A stretch of DNA of 64,000 bases, from assembly GCF_000003605.2 (NCBI RefSeq), contig NW_003134346.1, positions 296,916 through 360,915 of the forward strand, read 5' to 3'. The stretch comes from Saccoglossus kowalevskii. Lineage: Eukaryota > Hemichordata > Enteropneusta > Harrimaniidae. This document shows, piece after piece, positions 47,510-59,300 of the stretch (its first letter is position 1; each line of letters begins with the position of its first letter). The notes beneath the pieces were generated by a model, which did not search any database, was not told the DNA's origin, and worked only from the letters and a program-made list of their open reading frames with translations. The position numbers were made by a program, and so were the translations under genes.

Positions 47510-47807
47510 TTAAAGTGCGATGGTCGTCGCGCAGCGCATGTAAGGGGTTTGTTGATAAACATTGATTTTCCCACAATCCGATGCGCCCTGTTAATGTAAA
47601 TCGCGAGTACGATTTTTGACCTGTGTGAAACGTGCACTAATTACCATCGGCGACTCCTTCGATACCTTCCAATCACCAAAGAAATTGCATAGTTAAAGCT
47701 TAGTAACGTTCCAATTTGTTGGTCGACGCAACAGCCAAATTCGCCATCTGTCTTCATACGAGTCCCATATCTCGCGCATGCGTGGCGCGACGACTACCGC
47801 TCTTTAG
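47510..47807 (+). mobile_element. MITE family C, about 298 bp
   Basis: The left flank is TTAA (47510-47513) and the right is TTAG (47804-47807), one base from TTAA. The left terminal repeat reads AGTGCGATGGTCGTCGCGC and the reverse complement of the right end AGAGCGGTAGTCGTCGCGCC. Both ends match family B, including the GATATGGGACTC block. Family C therefore looks like the longer parent and B an internally shortened derivative. A degraded, inverted copy lies at 1580-1795. Small ORFs within are incidental. Confidence 0.8.
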
Positions 47808-50252
47808 TTATTATTTCTGTTTCCTGACTGGTTCCGGTACTTGTGTTTTTTCTGGGACCGAGCACTCAAGACGTAATATTTTAAAAACCTGTTGTTGATA
47901 AATATAGTATTGCCACTACACTCCGTAACCGCCTCTTTACATAGACAGACTGTTTCAATAAAATTATCCTGCGTAATCTCCTTCAAAATCCATCTTGTGT
48001 CTGTAACGAGCAAGCAATACCACACGCCAAGCAGACTTTGTCAACTTACAAACGACTAAATTGAAACCGATAAATCAATGACAGAACGCCGACCTTGGTA
48101 TCCTCGGGATACTTATACAGTCTAGATTTGTATGGATCCGGTTATTAAAAGTTATAATTAGATCAAAACAGTCCGATTGCATAATTAATTGGGTCAGGAC
48201 TTGTGAACTCCCAATGGGAATGATCATGGGGAGGTAGGCGATCACGCTGCGCTCGCATAAAAGGCGGTAATTATTCTACATTAAGATTACATTAACATAC
48301 ATTAACATTGCAATAATATACATTGATACCATACATTATTATGTGTTTAACGCCGACCTTTTCGACCGAGTAACATCTATATAACACAATCCTTATTCAA
48401 CGTCATAATTGTTTTCCCTCTAATGTCAACGAACACTGGCACGGGAAATAGTGGACCACGGCAATTCGAAAAAGTAAGCACATGAAAACTATCCAACACA
48501 TGTTTTTTTCTCATGATAGGCGCTCATAGAGAATGTGTGTTCACTTGCGCGTCACCAAATTAGCCATGGTATTCGCTAAAAAACAGGTATACTGTGCTAT
48601 AGTATTTAAAATAACAGTTAGTTCGTGGTATATTGGAATTATCCGATTCGTATTTGCCCCCCCCCCCCCAACGCCCCCCATTGGATTCGGCACTGCTATA
48701 ACCGAACATATATCACTGGAGAAACTAACTATTTCGGTGTAAAACACAATCTAATTGTGAAACTAGTTAACTGTTTTATATAAAGAATTTTTTGGACCGC
48801 CTATTCACAGAACAAAATATGGTGTGTATAGTGCATTACTTACGATGTTACATTTTCGATGTTGTTTTCACTCCCCACCTAATACACACTTTGGAAGATT
48901 GAGTTAAATGCGTTATTGGTCAATAATTTCATAATACGTTCTTAAACACATATTTCAACTTTACTTATCAACATTCGTTACAGTCGGGGCAATTGTGTTT
49001 ATGTGAGTCTCTATGCCGATTTATCCCTCTTCCGAATTATTCAGTCAATCGACCGTAATAAGATTAATTTTGTTCGTTGAGGTTACATATTTCAAAGTCT
49101 TCATTATAATATGATTTTTTCTACTCCCACAATCCTACTATAGCATCTACACAAACCAGTGGGAATTGTACAAATCAGGTGGGTCCCCTTATTACATTAC
49201 GTGTTCAATACATGTTACCATTTGGCGTTTCATCATTCCTTGCCGACACGTGTCCCTGCTCTTACATTCACCGCCCTAGGAGTTAATATCAGACACTGAT
49301 GCTTGCCTCTAATTGCCAATGAATTATTTTCGTTCATGCCAACACCTTTCACCCCGGTCATATATAGTGTGTTTAATCTTCTTTTACGCAGCTCGTTACG
49401 TTTTTCAGCAACTGGGTTTTGCGATTTATCCCATAGTTTCGCCGCGTTTCCTCGCCGCAGGGTGTGGCTTTTATATAAGCTTTACATTAATTCAGTCAGT
49501 GCAATGCTTTATACGAGCACACGTTTAGTGTTAGTGCCCCTCGGGCAATATGGCTATATAATCTGCATACATAAAGCAAAATTAAACCATTTTTATGGTG
49601 CTATCAACTTATAATATGTTTTAAATATTTTCTACGAACGTTAGGAAATTATGGAATTCAAATCGGCCTAAATATGTAAGCTATCGGATAAGTTTTGTAA
49701 CCCATGGTTACGGCGTTAGGAGATGTAAAGTACACCCATTAGTATACGCCACGTCGGACAACGTTTACGGTCGTCAAGTGTGTGTATAGTACAGTTACTA
49801 GTGATATAAAATTGTCGATGACTCCCCTTCCTGCAGAGTCACTAAATTCGTATCATTTATGAACATACTGGGGGATGAGTTGAATGTGTATCGGTCAAAG
49901 TTCATGATATCATGTCGGACAACATTCCATTCCGTCAAGCAGTAAATGTATAGATGAAGTGGCAGATTGAAAACCTTCTGTAGCTCAAACTTAACAGAAC
50001 TACAATTTCTTCCATTGTCTAAATGACGCCAACAAATTATATTCAAGTTGATAACTCAGTGTGTAGTCTTTCATGTACGCTCACTGCTACACGTTACCAT
50101 GACAACCGCATTTATTGTTTCTACAAACAAGTATAATTCTGCTGTAAATTGTTAAAAAACATGCGCGACATAATAACATATGCTGATAGGGTTTCTCGTA
50201 CAATTCGCGATTCACGTTGACATTTGTATAATAGTGAGACTTGTGTAATTAA
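47808..50252. other. Non-coding stretch
   Basis: A run of 13 C at 48657-48669 followed by further C-rich sequence, and an X-box motif at 50093-50106. The 103-codon plus ORF at 49303-49614 is not recognised. Confidence 0.45.
50093..50106. promoter_or_regulatory. RFX X-box-like motif
   Basis: GTTACCATGACAAC is a full-length match to the RFX X-box consensus. It lies 150 bp before the TTTA microsatellite. No adjacent gene start is visible, so the function is inferred only from the motif. Confidence 0.5.
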
Positions 50253-50436
<184 letters not shown>

Positions 50437-50954
50437 CACACATTTGTTGATTGAGTGACTGGTTAATCGGTTAAAACTAACGTGACAAAACGCGTCAGAA
50501 AATAACAATATAAATAAAAGCATGTTCTTTCAGGGATAAAATTTTGACAACGTTTTATTTTGTACACGGATTGTGTTATTTCTATAGCCTATTCTTAGGT
50601 ACAAATACAATCTATACAGAGGTTTGCATTAAACATAGCAAGCCATACGTCAGTCGGTAAATTCACATACACCTATGCAATTTCCATATGCATTGACGAG
50701 TCTAATACCCACCGATATTTACATAATAGTTTACACGGGGAATGGAAGGCGCCTGGTATGGTCGCTGAACTGCTGTCTGGAATATTACTGAGAAAAGTAT
50801 GTTGCCATACCCTGTGATACTGGCAATCACAACAACATATGTTCCGTAATAAACCTTTTTTTTTCTGAAAAAATATAGCTGCAGCGTGACAACAGCGTAT
50901 CCCACATGTATTAATCTCTATTAATTAGTGAGTATACAATAGTCTTATAAGTCA

Positions 50955-50968
50955 CGCCCTCTGGTGGC
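50955..50968 (-). promoter_or_regulatory. CTCF-like binding site
   Basis: The plus strand CGCCCTCTGGTGGC reads on the minus strand GCCACCAGAGGGCG, matching the core of the bilaterian CTCF motif (CCASYAGRGGGCR) at each core position. A TGACGTCA palindrome lies 13 bases to the right, and a second, weaker match (TCAATAGAGGGCGC, 12 of 14 positions) lies 165 bp further on in the opposite orientation. Motif evidence only. Confidence 0.45.
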
Positions 50969-50980
50969 GGCGCGCTTCTG

Positions 50981-50988
50981 TGACGTCA
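50981..50988. promoter_or_regulatory. CRE palindrome next to the CTCF-like site
   Basis: A full TGACGTCA follows a GC-rich patch (GGCGGCGCGC). With the adjacent CTCF-like site this is the most regulatory-looking 50 bp in the window. Confidence 0.4.
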
Positions 50989-51471
50989 AAAATGTCGATG
51001 TACTCGTTCGTCATAGCTAATATAGTAAAATCCATAAAAATAAATCCTTCTTTTACGTTCGACTACAGATCAAATCGATATCGACGCTCTGAACAGCTTT
51101 CTCGTCAGCCATTATATCATGGAAGCGTTTTGTCAATAGAGGGCGCAATGTATAGGAACCGTGTATTGTTTGTCAACATTGGTATACACTTGCGTGTTTG
51201 TGTATTTTAGAAGATAATTGTATCCGAGTACGTCAAATCTACCGTGTCGTTATTTCAGTTTGATGTTAGTCGGTGTCTATATAAAAATATTGAATTTACC
51301 TAAGAGTCAAATGGCCGCCTAACTCTCGCTGAGAGCGATATCGCACGAGACTAACTTTTACCCCTCCCCTCCCACACCGAAGACTACACAATCAAAAACA
51401 CAATCACACGCTTCTACATTCCTTAAACTGTTCGATAGTGTATAATTAAAATAGTATAATAAAAGTATATA

Positions 51472-51636
51472 TTAAAGCGGGAGGGTCGTCGCCTGTGCAA
51501 GCGCGGGAATCGAGTCCCAAGCGACGATAACAACACACGCTAAAAACGCAAAGGCTCCTGGGCAGACGCTTGTTTAGAAACAATGACACGCTATGGCAAT
51601 CTGACGCATGTGCAGGTGAAGACTCTCCTGCTTTAA
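51472..51636 (+). mobile_element. MITE family A copy, TTAA-flanked
   Basis: This 165-bp element has intact TTAA on both ends. The left end reads AGCGGGAGGGTCGTCGCC and the reverse complement of the right end AGCAGGAGAGTCTTCACC. The interior is aligned throughout with the copies at 13841 and 16341. Here the NRF1-type palindrome has decayed to ACGCATGTGC. Small minus ORFs across it are incidental. Confidence 0.88.
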
Positions 51637-52640
51637 AACTTATATATGCTAAAAATGCTATAAAAGGCCCGAAATAAATCAGTGGGTGACGTGAATTCAC
51701 TGTCTAAGTAACATCCTTGGTTAACATATTGAACACCTAGCATACAAATTGGACAGTTCTGGTACATCATCATTGAATTAACTAAAGGGTGTAATGTATA
51801 TTTCAACAGGTAATCATTACGATTGAGCAGTCGCCATTGATGTAGCGGATACGCTCTGTCAAACACAGAGCAGTTTGCGAGCCGCCAGAGACAGCACATG
51901 CCGCGTTACAGTGAGATGAAACGTAATATTATATCCAGCTGCAGGTCAACTGACCCATATGTATTTTTCCAGGCTCGTGTTCGGTGCCGAATAAACTTGA
52001 GGCGTCAACGAAAATAACAAGTTTTCCTATTCGGGGATGCTGATACTATTACCTAATTAATGAAGATGTCATGTCATATTCTGCATCTCATAACGTAATG
52101 CGACACGTCGAAAGATAATGTAATCAGTACGTCCCACTCTTCATCTCTAGCATGTTTATTACATCCAGCATGGCGATAATCACATTATAGTCGAACTACA
52201 GAGATGATTTATGACGGTAGCATTGATGACGGCTCGGTTATCGTCGTGGGTTTTGTTATCAGCACACGGACGACTAAATGCAAATGAACGTGCACGGTGC
52301 TACACGTTACGCTATCGACCGAATGTTCACACGCCTTTGTTTTCTTTAATTAGTCAATGCACGCGTTGTCTTAAAACAAATGCCTGGACGCAGGCAGATC
52401 TGCCTGTCAACCTTTCCAAGTTGGTATCTTTGAGTTGAATACATAAGCTAATATAAATGTACTTTGGTGTACCTTCTATTATTTTTCGACGTTAAGTAAA
52501 TTCCTTACAAGATAATACACACATATCGCCCCGAGGGGCTTTTAGAGCTGTCCAGGAAGCTGTGCGTTTTGAAAACCAATTTCGGAGCTGAATAGAGAAA
52601 TTTCGTACAAGCCATTCACTGATCTCGGTTAATTGAATGA
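51637..52640. other. Non-coding stretch
   Basis: A 75-codon plus ORF at 52211-52438 begins with a hydrophobic MTVALMTARLSSWVLL segment in slightly GC-richer DNA, but it lacks a recognisable domain or splice donor. Nothing else seen. Confidence 0.4.
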
Positions 52641-52856
52641 CCAATATTATATATGGCCTGTGTGCATGGAACAGTTTATATAATAAGACGACGATTTACG
52701 TGCAGATGGAATAACGAGTTCCTTGGGAGTTACGATAAGTTTATTGGGCTTGATGAGATGCAAATGCAGCCTCCGAGAATCCTATCTTCGACATATAGCG
52801 ACGTTGTTCCGTATATCTTATCCCTAATAAACCGCACGTCAACAATGGGTAAATAA
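52641..52856 (+). other. Weak candidate exon, ligand-gated channel-like
   Basis: The plus frame contains RWNNEFLGSYDKFIGLDEMQ and then MQPPRIL. Loosely this resembles the Cys-loop receptor extracellular segment W-(N/T)-D-x-x-L-x-W-x-x-x-x-(F/Y)-x-G-(I/V)-x-x-(I/M)-x-(V/I)-P-x-x-x-(I/V)-W. The second tryptophan and the WxPD motif are missing and the spacing is one residue short. The frame ends at AATGG|GTAAATA, a usable donor, and an AG at 52704-52705 could be an acceptor, although it is out of keeping with the start of the match. It could be a decayed exon or coincidence. Confidence 0.15.
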
Positions 52857-54765
52857 AACGCCAATAAAACAGTGTACTCAATTAATTTAACGGTAGAGTG
52901 AACCGAATCTCCGCTAATTCTAGTCGAATAACTATGCGATTGTCAACAACTTTTCGATCAGCGTACGTGCTCAGTGCGCAATAAGACAATTGACGACAAT
53001 TAATGGTACTGTCAACACAAACAAGCAGGAAGTTAGCTACGGTAACTTCCTGTGTTAGTTAGATTAAGCCTCTCACGCAACCACTTTATAAGTGTAGTAT
53101 TCTATGGTCATGTGTATAAAGTGTTATACAGAGCACATCCGTAGAATGATAAAACATTTTTTTTAATATCTGTGATTTCTATTATATAGATCTCCATGTG
53201 ATTTATTGCGCCACAAAAGGATTTTGTAATTTAATGTAGTCTAATGAAACACTCAGCAGTTTTATCAACTACATTTGCGTTGTTTAATTCCCCACCCACA
53301 CAAGCATTTTTTTATATTTAAAAACGGGTTATGTGCCTTTAGGTGTCTATACATATACGTATAAATAAACAGCTATGACACTAGTTTCTTCATACGGGAG
53401 CAGCTATTGAACGAATTGATTATTAGAATAACACTAATCAATTGCAAAATAAAGTGTACATAACAAATTATTGGACCAACAACACGATTTCATATCGTCG
53501 TTGAAAGCTACTAAAGTCTGGTATTAGATAAACTGTCAAAGCAATATTATGAGCGATTAACGGTGGAAACATACTTTGAAATATATAGACCGAATTCCCA
53601 ATAAACGTTGTTGTTTCTAACCAAATATTCAGCACTTCCAACTTCACATGTACAATATATATTTAACTAGCTTCACCACGTCTCTATATTTCCGTAAATA
53701 CCACACTTAGTCTTCTAAACTCATTATGATCAATGCAGGATAAATGCACGACACGACAAAGGGCAGCGCAGAGACGAAATGCTCGACTTTTAGAACTACG
53801 TAATGGCGAATATTAATAACATCCGTTGTGTCCTGCTTTCATTGAAGTGAGTTAACCAAGACTTATTAATAATGAGCGGTTTATGAATGGTACAAAATAT
53901 TGTCGAGACATTTATGGAATCGTTAAATAGTTTATTGATTTGTGATTTCTTTAAGTGTTTATAAAAACTCAACTTCATAAGAGTAAGTATTTTGCATCTA
54001 ATCGGCGAGGTGCTAGGGTTAACACATTTCCTGCTCGAGTAGAATACGTTACGTATAGTGAACACATTATTTTTTTAGAGATTCGTGTTTCATTTCAATT
54101 AAATTAATATTCCCCCGTTATTTTTGTCTGCAGGTAGTTCTTTCCATTTCATGACAGCCATCACACCATAATAAATTACTCGTCTTTTCTTTCTCATGCT
54201 AAAAAGTATACTACTGCGTATAGCGTTGGGTTCGCTTACGTCATCTTTTTTAGCCTCGTTCGAGGTTAGTCACATCACAAATGTGTACTAAGCGACAACA
54301 CAATGTGACCGCAAATCTAACGCCCCCGACATGTTGTAATGTGATAAATACATATTTGTAGGTTAGTTTCTGAAATTATCACCGATAAGCAGCGAACTAG
54401 AATGACTAAATAAAATTAAAATTAAAATGTTCTATCATATGCCTGCAATGTACCAGTTGAATAGAAGCATATACAAGGCAGAATTTAATACGTCTAAAAT
54501 ACCTGTCAATCAACAAGCGTCTCTCTGATTGGTCGCACTGTTAGATTTGGATAGCTCGAGTCTAATGTGCTGAACATTGCTGACATGCGCATTCGAAGTC
54601 AAACTGAATAAAAACACAGACAGTTGGTATTTAACAGTAAAAATATTGTTTGCTGAGAAGTGCCAAGAAAAGATAGAAACGAAAATTTACATATGCAAAA
54701 TGCATATCTTGTGAGTTTAGTAACGTGGTATATCACTACGATTAGGCAAGTTAGAAGTTATATTC
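52857..54765. other. Non-coding stretch
   Basis: Contains the palindromic ETS-type stem at 53026-53052 and otherwise only short unrecognised ORFs. Confidence 0.45.
53026..53052. promoter_or_regulatory. Palindromic pair of ETS-type sites
   Basis: CAGGAAGTTA and TAACTTCCTG are perfect reverse complements separated by seven bases. Each arm carries AGGAAGT, an ETS-family core, so the two sites face each other as in known ETS1 palindromes. Motif evidence only. Confidence 0.35.
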
Positions 54766-54822
54766 TTATAGCGGCAACGGTTTAAAAGATATATGGGACA
54801 AATTTGCACTAGATAAATTTAC

Positions 54823-55076
54823 CTGTTCCACCATATAAAGCGAAACAGTCATGACGAATAATACACGTTTATCCACGCGAAAATTGGAACGCGTATCCCG
54901 TGACACCTGTGGCGCGCGTATAACAATTACTGACTTCGCCGCAGGTTTAATCGATGTACCATTGTTGCAAATATACCAAGTACTTCGACTCAGGCTGCAT
55001 GGTCTTTTAACTACATTGTTGTTGATATCTACACTGTTGTAAAAATCAATATTGTCATGACACACACGTGGATGCA
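54823..55076 (-). CDS. Candidate internal exon, unrecognised product
   Basis: On the minus strand a pyrimidine-rich acceptor (TTTCCACTCGCTTTCAG) is followed by 254 bp that stay open in one frame and end at GAACAG|GTAAATTT, a good donor. The frame begins HPRVCHDNIDFYNSVD, contains PCSLSRSTWYICNNGT and ends TVSLYMVEQ. Three cysteines suggest an extracellular product. I recognise no domain. Matching splice signals on both sides of an open frame raise it above the other ORFs, but a 116-codon ORF alone is within chance here. Confidence 0.25.
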
Positions 55077-55116
55077 CTGAAAGCGAGTGGAAACATGCTG
55101 CTTTCTTGTTGTTCAT

Positions 55117-55866
55117 TTTTGTATTTTTGCAATGTTAACTTGTTAGTTATTTGAATATATTAGAATACACGGTGGCAAATTTTCATGTCATTCCTTCGCA
55201 GTGCTTGTTTTGGCAAACATCCCGAAATACGTTGATAAATTCGGTAGCAGCATCGCCAAATATATTATTAGACAACAAAAAATGAAAGGAATATTTTGAA
55301 TAAGGGGTTAATTTTTATTATTTCTCAGATCTAGTCAGAATTGAATTCCTCGGTATGCTTGGATCTAGAAATGAAAGGCTGTCTTATATTGATGAATTAT
55401 CAGTTGGTTCGAAGTTAAATTGATGTTTGTCGTGTAGTATAATCACGCACATGGAATCTGCGAGCTATAACATTGAACAAAATCGCCAAGCAGCTACCGG
55501 TTTTTTTTATCTTTTCGGTGGAAAATACTCCTATCAAATTTAATTTTTCATGAATCTGTGTCAGATCATACTATTTGTTAGCTTGTGTTTAGACAAAACT
55601 ATCTAAGTAATTTGAATATCGAAAACGTATGCGATCTGATAGGGACGTCACAGGGCCTTGTGTTTTCGGCGACGCCGTCTATAATTTGAGATCAAATGCA
55701 AAAGTAAACTGGTAGAGACTTTATGAAAAATGTTAAGGATTACTTGTATGTTATACGTGAACGATAATCACTCTCACCGACTGTGAAAAGTTGATATCGG
55801 ACACAATATTAATACTGTTACTTTATATATTTCGATTAGTAGATTTACATTGTGCATCATCATTCT
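55117..55866. other. Non-coding stretch
   Basis: Nothing recognised; leads into the 32-bp-period array. Confidence 0.5.
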
Positions 55867-56340
55867 GTGACCTAATATTACATACATAGAATGTGTGTAC
55901 TGTCACCTATAGGGTCATGAAATCGACATACTGCGATCTATCCCGTATATAAAGACGACTTGCACTGACCTACGACAGATAGGAAATCGACATATTGCTA
56001 CCTATGACGTACATGAAATAAACATTAAGCGACCTGTGTCGTACAAGAAATCTAATACAGCGATCTATGTATATTGACATAGCGCGACATGTCGTGTCCG
56101 TGAAATCTGGGTATTATGACATATGACGTCGATAAAATGTGCGTATTGTGACCTGTTGTGTACGTAGAATCTACGTATTACGCCCAATGACGTCTATAAC
56201 GTCTGCGTATCACGCACAATGACGTCCATACAATCTGCGTATTACGCCCAATGAGGTTGATGAAATCTGCGTATTATGGCCTGTGATGTATTTCCAAATA
56301 TGCAAACTACGAACTATACGTACATGAAATCTACGACCAG
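55867..56340. repeat. Diverged 32-bp tandem array, about 14-15 units
   Basis: Successive units follow the pattern RCGNCCTATGACGTACATGA then AATCTRCGTATT. The best-kept ones (for example 56171-56266) are exactly 32 bp, and the first ones vary by a few bases. Many units carry TGACGT. Divergence between units is high, so the array is old, in contrast to the nearly identical 32-bp array at 1033-1410, with which it shares length but not sequence. Confidence 0.85.
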
Positions 56341-59300
56341 ATGTACATAAAATTATGTCCTGTGACATAAGACGTGCTTAAAGTACTAGTATGCATACTG
56401 TCACCACTGTCATACGAGTGGGTGGAATTGATGTGCGAGTTAGCTATACAACGTCTCAAATTGTTATACGAGCATGGGCGCGTAGATGAACTTGCGTTAA
56501 CTGCGTAGTTGTTGGCGTGACGACACACCAATGTTACTTCGCGATAAGAACACCTTGCCGATTGATTGATACAATTTTGAGCATGTCCCTGACTGTATAC
56601 AGTCATTAATCATTGTATATCACACACTAGTCATACCATTAATTCGGCTAGTGTAATTGTTTGCAGAAAATACCAAAGCGTCGGGAAATTATCGTAAACC
56701 TAAGCCTACCACTGGATACTGGGTCTATGTAATTGAGCCGATCCACAAGAGTTCAGGTTATATAGATTGCTAGTTTGGGATTGACTATACATTTGTATAC
56801 TCTATTACCATGCACGTTTTATACGTGTTGATGCTCTTTTGTTTGTTTTCCAAATCTTGTTTGATTTCAAGGCACAATCCACACGTTCTGCAATCTCTTT
56901 TGCGTAAGTTTTGACGTTAAGCTTTTCATTTCCCTGGTGTTATTCCCGCGCAAGTTAAATCGGAAACGGTAATCTATTGCAGTCGTTTTACTGAATCAAC
57001 ACGAGACATCAAGCGTGGAAAGACTTGAAGGATTCCTGTTTTGACATTTTGTGAAATAAATTCAAATGCCTAGTCTGCAAAGATTTCAGCGTAATTTCTC
57101 CGATTAATGGCATTGTTTCACCCAATTCACTTTCTATAAGAATATACCAGTGAACCAAAAAGCATAATATAATATAATATAATATAATATAATATATCAT
57201 TTGTGACATTCGAAGAAAAAAAATGAATCGATTGAGTCTTTTGCACCAATCAGTGTTAACCGATAAGATGCCTTGCCACAAACATATGTTTTGTTTGAAC
57301 ACATACGGCAAGTTCTCTTTTTAGTAGTGAACAGGAAAGTCAAGAACTCCTTTACTTTCGGTGATTTACGGGGATTGCAGGTAAAAGAAGAGGTATTATC
57401 GTAAAAAAATATCCAAATGTAATTATTAATAAGCAAATTTGGCTGGGTGGAACTCATTGTTTTATCATGCTTTCATTTGGTGTAACATTTCGATTATGTT
57501 CCATTATCACAAAACATAAGTAAAAACAAGCGATGAAAATTGGAATGCCATGAAAAATTGTGGCGTTGTTTCTGTTTTATTGGATATTTAAAAATACACA
57601 AATGTAGACTAACGACATGAAAATTGCCTATAAAACACGAGAACCAGTAATATAAGTTCTCGTCAACACTTTCTGAGTACTGCCATATTTTTTATGGCCG
57701 TTAAGCGGCCGTTAATGTTTTCCACTAATATAGTGCGGGTTTCATTAACAACGGTCGTTAAAATGGCCGAATTTGCTTACTTTTGTTCAATTGCATCATA
57801 TGTAGTTGGATCATCGTTCATAAAATATGCGTAGTTCAACAATCGATCATCGAAACTTAGCATTCGTTCAGCGACTAGCAATTCTGACGCACATAATGCC
57901 ATGATACCTTTGAGGTATTGCCTGCACATTCCCCGTATGCTCCAGTACTCTTTAGTCCACGATTCGTATAGTAATTGCAAGGCTAAACGTCGGCAACGGT
58001 CAAAGCAGTATGATCTATCTAGATTCAGTGTTATTGTACAATGTATTGATTTTTTTTAGAGAAGACGCTTATATTTCCAGGGTCGTGTCACTGTGGGTAT
58101 AACGTAACGTTCGCACTTTACATACGGGTATAAGGTTATTTTGAGTCTATGTTATTGGTTTACAGTATATGCCGATATGGCATCATCATATACACACGCA
58201 TGCGCACTTGCTAGGGTGCCATGGCAATACCGCTATCTACTGATTCACATAGGCTTTCCCAACAATATGAAATGTTTTCAAGTACAGACGTGCACTTGAT
58301 TCAAGCACGTTTCATCAACTTCCGGATACACGTTCAATTACCACAACGCAAATGGCAACTCATTAGTGAAAGGAGGGTTCATAGGGTCACCAACTGAACC
58401 CAATCGATACGAATTATCCTTTACAGTGATTTATACGTAATGAAAAAAAAAATCAGTCGGTTCGGTTCGGTAGCTATGAATATCGAGCAGATCACTTGAG
58501 GAAACATGTACAGCCCGGTCGTTAAGCAGAGTTTGTGGGCACATTGCGCAATGAGTCTGTTTATAATGTGCAACATCCGGCAAAAATGATGAATAACACA
58601 CCCAGCAAGCTCGAATATATATGCTTGAATATTATTATAAGTATAAGATTAATTACGAGCAATACGTTGACTTTGACCTTGTAGCACTTTATGAGTTTGT
58701 TAAATTTTATTATGTTAACAACATTTGTCGTTAGAGTAAAAAATAAATTAATTTAAAAAAACTGTATTGGTATAGTTGTCGTCACCGATGCGGTATTCGA
58801 CTGCTATGTCGTACAGATTCTGGCTCGTGGCTGTGCACATTCTATATTCCAGAGATGTACCATTTATTGTGTATAGTATACATTTTATTTAACGTAATTT
58901 ATTCCGTGCACGTGCTGATATGAGTAATGCATGTGCTCGTTTTTGTGTCAATACATTTTCGCCCGCGAACACAACTATAAGTGATTGTCGTAAAATATCA
59001 TATACAGAGCGATTATAGATCGCGCATTGCTTAATCGAGCTTAAGTATAGCGGGCATGATTGGACACTTTGAACCATTTTATCAAATAAACGCCCGAGTA
59101 ATACCGTACATAATTAAGTATATCTGCCAGCTAAATGTCCAATCTTATTACACGTGTAGTAATACGCACAAATGAACTTGAATCTTTTTATTGACAACAC
59201 TGTATGTAGGTGTCGTAATTATGTCGTGGTACTCTCGACGCAAATGAAATTTCGATGAAATATATGTCCAATTACGACGTGGAAAGGACATTAGTATTGC

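Larger units (their letters stand above)
50437..51471. other. Non-coding stretch with insulator-like motifs
   Basis: Contains the CTCF-like site at 50955-50968, a CRE palindrome at 50981-50988 and a weaker CTCF-like match at 51133-51146. A 76-codon plus ORF begins at 50980 but has no recognised domain. Confidence 0.5.
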
